From Xanthobacteraceae bacterium (lineage in GTDB: Bacteria; Pseudomonadota; Alphaproteobacteria; Rhizobiales; Xanthobacteraceae): a stretch of DNA of 42,034 nucleotides. Positions 1 to 7,877 of the stretch are shown piece by piece; the stretch's first letter is position 1, and each line of letters starts with the position of its first letter. Both the position numbers and the translations under genes were made by a program. Where the stretch lies: assembly GCA_019745775.1 (NCBI GenBank), contig JAIESR010000135.1, positions 1-42,034 on the forward strand, read 5' to 3'. Under the pieces are notes generated by a model. That model was given only the letters and a program-made list of their open reading frames with translations. It ran no database searches and was not told where the DNA came from.

Positions 1-217
1 CCTTTACGTCAGACGAATGCGCTAACTACCTCGCCCATGCAGGATATGCTTCGTCCTAACTGGGAAATGCTCTAGAGATTCCGGTGCCTTGCCGCAGGCG
101 CATCGCGGGCACGTCGAAGGTGGCTGGCAGCGTGCGCGGGTCGATCCGCGCCGGCGCGCGGATCGTGGCGACCTTCGTGCGGGTAGCGGCGCAAGCCAGG
201 TCGGAACGGGCGGCCTG

Positions 218-1123
218 ATGAGCAAGCGTCGGCACAACGGTCATACTTTCCTGGTCCCCAAGCCGGCGGACCCGGATGGTCTGGCACCGCTGTTGCAGCG
301 AAGCGACCACGCAGCGCCGTCGATCTTCCGCCCGGAAAACATGCTGCGCGAAGCGCGGCGGCAGAAAGGGATTGGGGCCGCGCCGGTGGCGCCAATCTGT
401 GTGATCGATCCCGACGGCGACATCGTGGACCACGTGCGCCGTCACCACGGCGCGCAAGCGAGCGCTCACTGGGCCTGTTATCACACGCGCATGTGGGAGT
501 GGACCGCCGGGGGTATCCAGTACGGTATCGTCGGCCGCGCGGTCGGAAGCTCGTTCGCCGTGCTGGTGGCCGAGCAGCTATTCGCCTCGGGCTGCAAGCT
601 CTTGCTCAGCGTTGCGTCAGCGGGGCAGATCACCGACATCGGCCCGCCGCCATACCACATCCTGATCGCACGGGCGCTTCGCGACGAGGGGACGAGCTAT
701 CACTACCTGCCCCCGACAATGTTCGCCGCAGCCGACCCGGTGCTGGTTTCGACCGCGGCCGAGGGATTGGTGCGGGCCGGATGCTCCGTTCATGTCGGCG
801 ACACCTGGACCACGGACGCTCCCTTCCGAGAGACCGCGCACAGCATCGCGGCACGCCGGGACGCGGGGATCCTCGCGGTGGAGATGGAGGCGGCCGCGCT
901 CTACGCCTTTGGCGCCGCGTGCCGGCGCCCGGTGATTTGCCTCGCCCACGTCTCTAACCGGCTCGGCTGTGTAGAGAATGATTTCGAGAAGGGGCACGCC
1001 AATGGAGCGTGCAGCTCGATCGAGCTGGTGACGGCGATCGCCAAGGCTTGGCTTTCCAGCGAGCAAATGACCGACGGAGCAGCCAAGCGCCGTGCCGCGG
1101 ATCGCGTGAGCACAGCCGTCTAG
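218..1123 (+). CDS. Nucleoside phosphorylase-like protein (PNP/UDP family)
   Basis: The 301-residue product resembles the PNP_UDP_1 superfamily, cytosolic enzymes that cleave nucleosides or related N-glycosides with phosphate or water. The hallmark VEMEAAALYAF sits at about residues 221-231 and carries the Met-Glu pair that contacts the ribose in this family. A Gly/Ser-rich segment (SVASAGQI) lies where the phosphate site is expected. The frame is open further upstream, but the first 43 codons are low-complexity and Arg-rich, so the ATG at 218 was chosen. The N-terminal 70 residues before the domain are unusual. The exact substrate (purine, uridine, methylthioadenosine) cannot be read from the sequence. 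It faces the convergent sigma-factor gene 20 bp away. Confidence 0.75.
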   Translation: MSKRRHNGHTFLVPKPADPDGLAPLLQRSDHAAPSIFRPENMLREARRQKGIGAAPVAPICVIDPDGDIVDHVRRHHGAQASAHWACYHTRMWEWTAGGIQYGIVGRAVGSSFAVLVAEQLFASGCKLLLSVASAGQITDIGPPPYHILIARALRDEGTSYHYLPPTMFAAADPVLVSTAAEGLVRAGCSVHVGDTWTTDAPFRETAHSIAARRDAGILAVEMEAAALYAFGAACRRPVICLAHVSNRLGCVENDFEKGHANGACSSIELVTAIAKAWLSSEQMTDGAAKRRAADRVSTAV

Positions 1124-1143
1124 ACTGAGCGTTTGCGTGCACT

Positions 1144-1788
1144 TCAAATGCTGGTGGCGCGCGGCAGCGCGACCCGCAAGGAAATCAAGGCGCGATGAAT
1201 TGAGTCCTTCAGGGCGCTCGCGCTCATACCGGTCAGGATCGTTGCCTCACTCAAACTGAGTTCGCGCAGCTTTAGGAGTTCGATGGCGGAACGCTGGCAG
1301 ATTGGAAGTCTGCTGACCAACTTGCGCACTGTCGATGCAGCTTCGTATCGGTTGAAGGCGTCATGAGCTGAATCGTCCGCCAATTGGGTCGCGATGTCAT
1401 CCGACAGGGTGATGAGGACCCTCTGTCGTCTTTGCTTGCGCACGAAGTCGATCGCCTGGTTCATCACGACCGTCTTGAGCCACGGCATGAATGGGCGACC
1501 AGAATCATAAGTGGCCTTCGCGGCGTGAACCTTTAGCAGGACCTCCTGTAGTAGATCCTCGCAGTCACTTTCTGAAGCGGTCGTGCGTTGCCGCTTGATG
1601 ATCCTGCAAATAATCGGCCGAATCTCCCGCATCAAACGACAATATGCGCCTTCGTTGCCGTCCTGCGCCTCCTGCATGAGCGCCCTCAGCTCCTTCTCCT
1701 TGGCGACCATATTCGGTGGAAGATTTCGAATCGCGCGAGGCCGGGCACTAACCGGGCGAAGGCGGTCGATCGATAGGGAGGTTTGCAT
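1144..1788 (-). CDS. ECF-family RNA polymerase sigma factor
   Basis: This is a small sigma-70 protein with only regions 2 and 4, which directs RNA polymerase to stress-type promoters. Region 2 is visible as the acidic ESDCEDLLQEVLLKVH segment followed by RPFMPWLKTVVMNQAID. Region 4 is the LSLSEATILTGMSASALKDS helix-turn-helix near the C-terminus. The ATG at 1788 gives 214 residues; an ATG at 1710 gives 188, closer to the usual ECF length, and neither has a clear ribosome site. It lies 26 bp downstream of the patatin gene on the same strand, so it may be co-transcribed with bdhA and patatin. No anti-sigma factor gene is next to it. ECF factors often control bufferin operons, and one lies 3 kb away, but no promoter evidence links them here. 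Confidence 0.85.
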   Translation of the reverse strand: MQTSLSIDRLRPVSARPRAIRNLPPNMVAKEKELRALMQEAQDGNEGAYCRLMREIRPIICRIIKRQRTTASESDCEDLLQEVLLKVHAAKATYDSGRPFMPWLKTVVMNQAIDFVRKQRRQRVLITLSDDIATQLADDSAHDAFNRYEAASTVRKLVSRLPICQRSAIELLKLRELSLSEATILTGMSASALKDSIHRALISLRVALPRATSI

Positions 1789-1814
1789 GATGCTTTTCGA
1801 TGTTGCTTGTTACT

Positions 1815-3002
1815 TTATTCGGCGAGATCGGCGCCCGGCTCGAGCTCGTGCAGGATCACGCCTTCCAGCGGATCAAACTCGGTCTCCCAAGCCTTGCGCT
1901 TCAAGGCGCGGCGTGTGTCGGCGTATCCGGCCTCCCAGCGCAGCTTGAGGCGCCGCGGACTGAAATCGACATCCTTGGTGTGGTTCTCGTTGTCGAGGCG
2001 AGGGGCCAGCAGACGCACAACGTGCATGTGCGTGGGGCAGCCGTAAGCCATCAGCCGCCGGACGGCCGCGGTGTTGCGGTCCTGGGCGGGAACAAACTTC
2101 GCGAGTTCGGAAATGACGTGCCGCAGGTTGTGTACCTGGCGCTGACGCGTGATGTGGCTCGCCACCCGGCTCGAATACTGGATGTCTTTCTGGCGGTGCA
2201 GGATCTGCCAGATCGTTTCCGGCTCCGGGCCAACCGGATTCCACATGTGTACGGCGAAGATGAGCGACGTCCGTCTTGGGCTGTCCTCGAAGATCGCCTC
2301 GGTCGGTGTGTTCGACAGGATGCCGCCGTCCCAATAGAGCTCGCCATCGATCCGAACGGCGGGGAAGGCGGGCGGAAGCGCGCCCGACGCCATGATGTGG
2401 CTGGCGGTGATCTCGCACTCGCGGCTGTCGAAATACCGCATCTCGCTGGTCCGGACGTGGGCGGCGCCGACGGTCAAGCGCGGGCTCATCTTGCTGATCA
2501 GGGAGAAGTCGATCAGCTCTTCCAAGGTGTTCATCAGCGGCCGGGTCGAATAGAAGCCGGCGCTGTCCGTACCAAGCGGAACGTGCGCGCCCATGAAAGC
2601 CAGCGGGTTCGGCTCGAAGAAGCCGGGGATGCCGCCAAGCACCGTCGTCCAATAGGAGACGGTGTCGCTCAAGCCGGGCCAGGGCGACGCGCTCCACATG
2701 TCCCTCCGCGTCATGCGCCGCCAGAACTCTTGCAGCCGTGGCAATCGATTGTCTGGCTCGTTGCCAGCGATCAATCCGGCATTGATGGCTCCGATGGATG
2801 TGCCGATGATCCAGTCGGGCTCCAGGCCGGCCTCGTGCAGCGCCTGATAGACGCCGCCCTGATAGGCGCCAAGCGCGCCGCCGCCCTGAAAGACCAGCAC
2901 GACTTGATGCCGCTGAGCGTGTGTATGCGAGGTCGGCTTGGCCGAACTCGCGGCGTCTGACTTCGCTGCGATCGGCTCGTGCACGTCTAGTCCTTCGGTC
3001 AT
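1815..3002 (-). CDS. Patatin-like phospholipase with C-terminal DUF3734
   Basis: The 395-residue product is a Ser-Asp dyad acyl hydrolase. The glycine-rich oxyanion motif FQGGGALGAYQGG lies at residues 38-50, the nucleophile elbow GTSIG at 67-71 (Ser69), and the catalytic Asp in WDGG at about 224-227. The roughly 150-residue C-terminal part matches DUF3734, which commonly follows bacterial patatin domains. The ATG at 3002 was chosen because GGGAGGAA stands just upstream; an upstream in-frame ATG at 3044 would overlap bdhA. It follows bdhA by 26 bp on the same strand. The pairing with 3-hydroxybutyrate dehydrogenase suggests a role in lipid or polyhydroxybutyrate turnover, but the substrate is inference. 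No signal peptide is seen, so it is probably cytosolic. Confidence 0.88.
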   Translation of the reverse strand: MTEGLDVHEPIAAKSDAASSAKPTSHTHAQRHQVVLVFQGGGALGAYQGGVYQALHEAGLEPDWIIGTSIGAINAGLIAGNEPDNRLPRLQEFWRRMTRRDMWSASPWPGLSDTVSYWTTVLGGIPGFFEPNPLAFMGAHVPLGTDSAGFYSTRPLMNTLEELIDFSLISKMSPRLTVGAAHVRTSEMRYFDSRECEITASHIMASGALPPAFPAVRIDGELYWDGGILSNTPTEAIFEDSPRRTSLIFAVHMWNPVGPEPETIWQILHRQKDIQYSSRVASHITRQRQVHNLRHVISELAKFVPAQDRNTAAVRRLMAYGCPTHMHVVRLLAPRLDNENHTKDVDFSPRRLKLRWEAGYADTRRALKRKAWETEFDPLEGVILHELEPGADLAE

Positions 3003-3028
3003 CGCTTCCTCCCTTGACGTCGTTTGGC

Positions 3029-3853
3029 TCAGTGCGCCGTCCACCCACCATCGGCCGGCAGCGCCACTCCGGTGATCGAGGCCGCGGCTTCACTCGCCAG
3101 GAACACGGCGATTGCCCCCATTTCCTCGATGGTTGCAAAGCGCTTGTTCGGCTGCTGAGCGAGCAGCACGTCACGGATCACCTGGTCGCGGGGAATGCCG
3201 TGCGCCTTGGCCTGGCCCTCGATCTGTGCCTCGACCAGCGGGGTGTAGACGTAGCCGGGGCAGATGGCGTTGCAGGTGATGTTGTCCTGAGCGGTCTCGA
3301 GCGCGACCACCTTTGTCAGCCCGACGATGCCGTGCTTGGCGGCGACGTAGGCGGATTTGAACGGCGAAGCGACGAGCCCGTGCGCCGAGGCGATGTTGAT
3401 GATCCGGCCCCAGCCATTGCGCCGCATGGCCGGCAGCGCGGCCCGCGTCGTGTGAAAGGCCGAGCTCAGATTGATCGCAAGGATCGCGTCCCACTTTTCG
3501 ACCGGGAATTGATCGACGGCCGCGACGTGCTGAATGCCGGCGTTGTTGACCAGCACATCCAGACGCCCGAGCGAATCGACCGTGCTCTGAATCATTTCGG
3601 CGATGGCCGTCGGTTTGCTCATGTCCGCGGGCGAGAAGAGCGCCCGGACGTTAAAGTCCGAGGCGACCTGGTGCCGTGCTTGTTCGATCGCATCCGGGGC
3701 CCCAAAGCCGTTAAGGACGATGTTCGCGCCGGCTGCAGCGAAAGCACGCGCAATTCCGAGGCCAATACCGCTGGTGGAGCCGGTTACCAGTGCAACTTTT
3801 CCGGCGAGGGGACCCGGCTGCTTGGTGAGTTCTCGCGCGTTCTGAATGTTCAT
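3029..3853 (-). CDS. bdhA: 3-hydroxybutyrate dehydrogenase (SDR family)
   Basis: This 274-residue short-chain dehydrogenase would oxidise (R)-3-hydroxybutyrate to acetoacetate with NAD+, the step after polyhydroxybutyrate depolymerisation. The cofactor motif TGSTSGIG is at residues 24-31, NNAG at 103-106, and the catalytic Ser156, Tyr169 and Lys173 are present in NIAS and SAYVAAKHG. The segment from ICPGYVYTPLVEAQI and the end ADGGWTAH are typical of BdhA. The ATG at 3853 fits family length; a longer frame from 3931 adds 26 unlikely residues. It is the first gene of a minus-strand run with the patatin gene and perhaps the ECF gene. It is divergent from the LysR gene at 4058, which may regulate it. 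Confidence 0.9.
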   Translation of the reverse strand: MNIQNARELTKQPGPLAGKVALVTGSTSGIGLGIARAFAAAGANIVLNGFGAPDAIEQARHQVASDFNVRALFSPADMSKPTAIAEMIQSTVDSLGRLDVLVNNAGIQHVAAVDQFPVEKWDAILAINLSSAFHTTRAALPAMRRNGWGRIINIASAHGLVASPFKSAYVAAKHGIVGLTKVVALETAQDNITCNAICPGYVYTPLVEAQIEGQAKAHGIPRDQVIRDVLLAQQPNKRFATIEEMGAIAVFLASEAAASITGVALPADGGWTAH

Positions 3854-4057
3854 GGGGAGGCACACCTTCGTCGTTTGTGGAGTTCGGTAGTGCCATTTGG
3901 GAGGACCGGGGCCGTGGACGGAAATGCCCATCGGCTACTGTAATTATACGGCTGTGCTATCGTGCCGAGTGCTAGGGTCCTGGGCGTGGAAACCAGCCGC
4001 GAATCCGGTGGAGGGGATCAGCGGCTGGATCGTCAGGAATTCCAAGGCGCCGAACCG

Positions 4058-4951
4058 ATGGAAATGCACCAGGTGAGGTATTTTCTCGGGGTGGCACGGA
4101 CGCTCAACTTCACGCGTGCCGCCGAGGAGTGCAATGTCAGCCAGCCTTCGCTGACGCGCGCGATCAAGCAGCTCGAAGGCGAGTTCGGCGGTGACTTGTT
4201 CCGGCGGGAGCGGCCGCAGGCGATTTTGACCGAACTGGGCGAGCGGATGCTGCCGTTGCTCAACCAGTGCTACGAGAGCGCGTTGAGCGCCCGCGAACTG
4301 GCTCTGTCCATCAAGAAAGGTGAAGTTGCTGCGCTGGGACTGGCCTTGTCGCATACGTTCGATATCAACCTCTTGTTGCCGCACCTAAACGAGCTCCGCG
4401 GGCGGTTCGATCGGCTTGACTGCCGATTACTGCGCGGCACCGGGCCGGAGGTCCTCGGCTACTTGAAGAACGGAGACGCCGAGCTCGCCATCGGCTCGGA
4501 CCTGGGAGAGGGCTGGGATCGCCTTGATGCCTGGCCGCTGTTCAGCGAAGGCTTTGTCCTGCTGGTCAATTCCAGGCACCGTCTCGCCGGTCAGCCATCT
4601 GTCGACCTGCAGGACCTGCGGCAGGAGCGTCTCCTGCTGCGGACCTATTGCGAGCAGGCCGAGCAGTGCGCGGCGCTGTTGCGCGAGCATGGACTCGACG
4701 TCGAGCATTGCTACCAGATCACGTCGGAAGGCGATTTGCTTTCCATGCTGGGATCCGATCTCGGCGTGGCGTTCGTGCCGCGAAGCGCTTCTGGGGCCGG
4801 TGACCTGGTACACGTTCCAGTGAACGGCTTCGATCTCAGCCGGTCGGTCTACCTCTACGGCGTGGCCGGCCGCCAGCGTTCGACCGTGGCCGCGACCATG
4901 ATGAAGATGGTGCGTGCGGCAAACTGGTCGCGCTACGCAGACGCGGCTTGA
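4058..4951 (+). CDS. LysR-type transcriptional regulator
   Basis: The 297-residue protein has an N-terminal winged helix-turn-helix (residues about 3-60, with FTRAAEECNVSQPSLTRAIK) and a C-terminal periplasmic-binding-type effector domain (about 90-290). Such proteins bind as tetramers near their own promoter and usually control a divergent gene. The divergent neighbour is bdhA, about 200 bp away, which makes control of bdhA plausible but unproven. The start at 4058 has AAGGCG upstream; the in-frame ATG at 4064 is also possible and would start directly at MHQVRYF. The gene ends 20 bp from the convergent peroxiredoxin-like gene. Confidence 0.9.
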   Translation: MEMHQVRYFLGVARTLNFTRAAEECNVSQPSLTRAIKQLEGEFGGDLFRRERPQAILTELGERMLPLLNQCYESALSARELALSIKKGEVAALGLALSHTFDINLLLPHLNELRGRFDRLDCRLLRGTGPEVLGYLKNGDAELAIGSDLGEGWDRLDAWPLFSEGFVLLVNSRHRLAGQPSVDLQDLRQERLLLRTYCEQAEQCAALLREHGLDVEHCYQITSEGDLLSMLGSDLGVAFVPRSASGAGDLVHVPVNGFDLSRSVYLYGVAGRQRSTVAATMMKMVRAANWSRYADAA

Positions 4952-4970
4952 GGGGTCCTGATCGGGGCGT

Positions 4971-5675
4971 TCAGCCAGCCTTTTCAAGCGCGTTCAGCAA
5001 GTCATCCACCGCCATGCGCCGGCGAAAGTCCGGATCGACGAAACGCGCGCGCACGCGCCCGTCGCGCGCAACGACGAATGTCGCTGGGATCGGCACCATC
5101 CAGGCGTCGTTGCCCTGATAATCCGGCAGAAAGAGCCCATAGGACGACAGCAGCTGTTCCAGATCGGGTCCGACCCAGATCGACAGGTTCAGTGATAGCG
5201 CATAGCCGTTGTCGATGTCCGTCAGCACCGGAAATGGCGATTGGGCTTGGCTTTTCAGCTCCGCCGCGAATTTCTGTCGCTCCGGAACGAGGGCGACGAC
5301 GTGGCCGCCCAAGTCTGCGACCTTGTCATGGACCTGAGCCAGTGCGTGGAGGCTGATGCGGCACCAGGGGCACCAGTGTCCGCGATGGAAGGTGATCGCG
5401 GCGGGACCGTCCCGCAGAATGCTATCGAGCGTCACCAGCCGTCCCGACTCGTCCGGTAATGCAAACCAAGGCATGGTATCGCCGGGGCGTGGTGCATTTT
5501 CGCCGGCGTTATGGACCGTCAGGCGTTTGGCCAGACGTTCGACTGCGTCGGCGTAGTCGGGAATATACGATCGAACCGCACTTGAATATGCGTCCAGCCG
5601 TTCCTGGAGTGGGGCATCCATCTCCTGGCATTTTGTGAACGCTGCGTGAAGCGCCGACAGTGCTGCTTGATTCAT
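4971..5675 (-). CDS. Peroxiredoxin-like (AhpC/TSA) thiol protein
   Basis: The 234-residue protein has a thioredoxin-fold AhpC/TSA domain from about residue 60. The motif HRGHWCPWC carries Cys102 and Cys105, a CxxC arrangement seen in the peroxiredoxin-like family rather than in the one-Cys or two-Cys enzymes. A helical N-terminal extension (residues 1-55) precedes it, as is usual for this family. It should act in the cytosol as a thiol reductase or peroxidase. It is the last gene of the BufA-BufB-BufC run, 86 bp after bufC. A TTG at 5765 that overlaps the bufC stop (TTGA) would give a 264-residue form with an unlikely N-terminus, so the ATG at 5675 is preferred. Redox proteins in RiPP loci can protect or mature Cys-rich peptides; that role here is inference. 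Confidence 0.8.
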   Translation of the reverse strand: MNQAALSALHAAFTKCQEMDAPLQERLDAYSSAVRSYIPDYADAVERLAKRLTVHNAGENAPRPGDTMPWFALPDESGRLVTLDSILRDGPAAITFHRGHWCPWCRISLHALAQVHDKVADLGGHVVALVPERQKFAAELKSQAQSPFPVLTDIDNGYALSLNLSIWVGPDLEQLLSSYGLFLPDYQGNDAWMVPIPATFVVARDGRVRARFVDPDFRRRMAVDDLLNALEKAG

Positions 5676-5761
5676 GAGTTGGGAGTCATTTCTATTGTTC
5701 TTTAAGAGGTCTCTTGTTCCTCTTGGTTGTCCATCGTTGCAAGGAATTTCTGCGGGCTGCG

Positions 5762-6544
5762 TCAAGCTGCCATCAGAGCCAGGCTGTCAATGCCGATACA
5801 GGCGCGCGAACTGATCAACATCTCGAGGTTCGCGATCAAATCGAAATCGGGCGCGGCATCCGCGGCGGCGTGTGTTGCTTCCGCCAAGGTTGCGCCCTTC
5901 ATCAGATTGGCGAGAAACGCGTGGCCGCCGCTGGGCAGCAGCCAAACCCGCACCTCGTCATCCGGGCGCGCCACCAGGGCTGCTTCAGCGGCCCACAGGG
6001 TCACAAGCTGGCCTTCGTCCTCGCTGCGATAGGCTTCCCAGATCGACACGATCGGGAAGCGGGAAGCGACCAGTGAAGCCGAAGGGTGAAACGAGAGGAC
6101 GAGATCCTCGAGAAAGTCCGGACTGAGCTGGGCAAACGCGTCGACGGAGACTGGTGCGGCATCCGCCGCGTGATAGGCGCGGCTCAAGCTCAGCTCCAGA
6201 TCGCTGATGTCGGCCAGGTACTCAATGGAAGGAAACCGTCCCAGGCTGCGTATGAACAGCGGGAACGTATCGCCGTAGTCCAGAAGTACCGGTGAGCGCG
6301 GAGGGTTGTGAACGGTGTAGAGCTGCGCCATGGCGGCGAATGACTCCGGCCCGATCAGCCGGCGGGTCACCGGATAGCGCTCCGCCAGAGTTTGCACCAG
6401 GTTCGTTGCGATCCTGTTTCGGTGAATGTCGAACCGGCGCGCCACGCTTCCGAAGCCTGCGCCGCGAATTGAGCAGGGCGGCGGAAGGGCAACGTCGAGC
6501 ATGGCGGTGGCAAAGCCTTGCTGGAAATCGGTGAGCCTGGTCAT
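5762..6544 (-). CDS. bufC: DUF2063 protein, BufC/HvfC-type partner of DUF692
   Basis: The 260-residue protein matches the DUF2063 family. It has the N-terminal helical DNA-binding-like region (FQQGFATAML, then RFDIHRNRIATNLVQTLAERYP), SPVLLDYGDTFP and the AYHAADAAP segment. In bufferin-type RiPP pathways the DUF2063 protein holds the precursor peptide for the DUF692 oxygenase. Its ATG overlaps the bufB stop by ATGA (6541-6544), so the two are translationally coupled. A longer open frame reaching 6859 is an antisense-type extension inside bufB and was discarded. The product has no signal peptide and should be cytosolic. Family assignment is firm; function follows from the neighbours. Confidence 0.85.
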   Translation of the reverse strand: MTRLTDFQQGFATAMLDVALPPPCSIRGAGFGSVARRFDIHRNRIATNLVQTLAERYPVTRRLIGPESFAAMAQLYTVHNPPRSPVLLDYGDTFPLFIRSLGRFPSIEYLADISDLELSLSRAYHAADAAPVSVDAFAQLSPDFLEDLVLSFHPSASLVASRFPIVSIWEAYRSEDEGQLVTLWAAEAALVARPDDEVRVWLLPSGGHAFLANLMKGATLAEATHAAADAAPDFDLIANLEMLISSRACIGIDSLALMAA

Positions 6545-7443
6545 GGTGCGGTTCCTAGCTGACGTTGGTTGCGGTTCATCGACTGGCGGGCCGCACGCCG
6601 GAGTGCTTGCTTTGCGATCGCGGCGTCGTCGGCGAGCCCAAAAGAGCTGCCTTGCTGTCGTTCGATCACGGTCGGGAGCGGTCCGGTGCGGCCCAGGATC
6701 CGCCGATAGATCGCCCAGATGCTCTCGGGGACTCGGACCTGGTGATCGACGATCAGCAGCCTGGCGCCATTGTCGTCGGTATTTTCGGAAAACCCCGCGA
6801 GATGCAGGAGCTCGACGTCGTCGATCGGAAACGAGTCGACCAGACCCATCGGCTCGCAATCGAGATTGATGGCCGAGACGAAGACATTGGCGATATCGAG
6901 AACGAGACCGCAGCCGGTTTGCTCGACGACCGCGTGCAGAAAGGCGCCTTCACGCATGATCGTTTCATCGAGAAACAGGTACGAGGCGGGATTCTCGAGC
7001 AGAACCCGCATACCCAGTCCACGCTGCACCTGATCGACATTGCGGCATACGAGGGTCAGCGATTCGCTGTTGTAGGGAAGCGGCAGCTCGGCGCTCAGAT
7101 AAGTACCCTCGTGTGTCGACCACGCCAGAGGAACCGAGAAAAAGCTCGGATCGTGGCGATCAATCAACTGCCTCAGGCGCGCAATATGATCCCGATCGGG
7201 CGGATGGTGCGCGCCGATCGAAAGACCGGTGCTGTGAAGCGCAATGGGATATTCGGCCCTGATCCGCTCCAGCCAACGGGGCAGCGGCCCCCCGTTTCCA
7301 ATGTTGCTTTCGGCATGGACCGCGAAGAAATCGACGGCCAGGCCCGGCGCGACCAAGTCGCACGCATCGCCGCGCGTCAGGGAAACGCCCGACGACTCCG
7401 GTTGGATCGTCGGTGCCGCAAAGCGGGGACGAGCGGGTGCCAT
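6541..7443 (-). CDS. bufB: DUF692 multinuclear non-heme iron oxygenase (BufB-like)
   Basis: The 300-residue protein is a DUF692 (MNIO) TIM-barrel enzyme, the family of MbnB, TglH and BufB, which oxidises Cys residues of precursor peptides. Recognisable segments are FFAVHAESNIGNGG (residues 39-52), YPIALHSTGLSIG, HEGTYLSAELPLPY, VLLENPASY, VLDIANVFVSA and LHLAGF. Where BufB/HvfB-type enzymes usually read SEHLxW, this protein reads SVPLAW (103-108), so a normally conserved Glu-His pair is absent. The usual LDVNN reads LDIAN, and the usual LAGH reads LAGF. It may therefore bind fewer irons or be a divergent subtype. The ATG at 7443 has GAGGGAA upstream. It sits 35 bp after the precursor gene and overlaps bufC by 4 bp. 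Confidence 0.85.
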   Translation of the reverse strand: MAPARPRFAAPTIQPESSGVSLTRGDACDLVAPGLAVDFFAVHAESNIGNGGPLPRWLERIRAEYPIALHSTGLSIGAHHPPDRDHIARLRQLIDRHDPSFFSVPLAWSTHEGTYLSAELPLPYNSESLTLVCRNVDQVQRGLGMRVLLENPASYLFLDETIMREGAFLHAVVEQTGCGLVLDIANVFVSAINLDCEPMGLVDSFPIDDVELLHLAGFSENTDDNGARLLIVDHQVRVPESIWAIYRRILGRTGPLPTVIERQQGSSFGLADDAAIAKQALRRAARQSMNRNQRQLGTAP

Positions 7444-7478
7444 GAATATTCCCTCGATGCCTCGCCGCCAGCCGGTGT

Positions 7479-7703
7479 TTACGTTTCGTGATCGGGCGGC
7501 AGCGAGCAGCGGCTGCCCTGCTGCTCGACCCTGGGCAGTCCAGCGCACGCCATGCCAGGAGTCGTCCCGCAATCGCCCTGTCCGGCCAGCGGGGGACGGT
7601 GAGTTCCACGCTGGAATGGAACCGCAGGCTGCAAGGCGAGATTGGTGATGGCGCTCGCCAACGCGCTGGCGAGGATGACTGAGCTGACTGTCCCGGCTGT
7701 CAT
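7479..7703 (-). CDS. Putative bufferin-like RiPP precursor, 74 residues, three Cys
   Basis: This short protein starts with a hydrophobic, Ala-rich, leader-like stretch (residues 4-24, VILASALASAI within it). It ends in a Cys-bearing core with Cys45, Cys53 and Cys66. The core reads GDC, then MACAG, then SRCSLPP. That order resembles the NDC - CAG - GTC order of DUF2282 BufA-type precursors, but the first of the usual four Cys is missing and the core is shorter. The ATG at 7703 is set by a strong AAGGAGGAATTG site. It is the first gene of the minus-strand operon, 35 bp before the DUF692 gene, exactly where the precursor is expected. By analogy the Cys would be modified by BufB with BufC and the exported product would bind metal such as copper. 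The gene call is well supported; the substrate role is inference. Confidence 0.75.
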   Translation of the reverse strand: MTAGTVSSVILASALASAITNLALQPAVPFQRGTHRPPLAGQGDCGTTPGMACAGLPRVEQQGSRCSLPPDHET

Positions 7704-7877
7704 GGCAATTCCTCCTTGATCGGACGCGCTGGTCGCGGACTTTGCGCGTCTCCGCATCGAGCCACGCCAGGCGACTTTTTTGAAATGCTGCTGGTGGATG
7801 GATTCGATAGCGCCCGTGTATAGCCGTTTGCGGTAGAGCCTCTCCCCCGAAAGCACTGCGGCTAGAGGAATACGATC

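Noticed and set aside
1-60. Possible tRNA fragment at the left edge (GTTAGCGCATTCGTCTGACG on the minus strand).
   Set aside because: The D-loop-like string is suggestive, but no anticodon stem, T arm or acceptor stem can be drawn within the bases present.
1873-3174. 433-codon minus-strand open frame over the patatin and bdhA genes.
   Set aside because: Arg-rich shadow of the true patatin frame, which has complete motifs.
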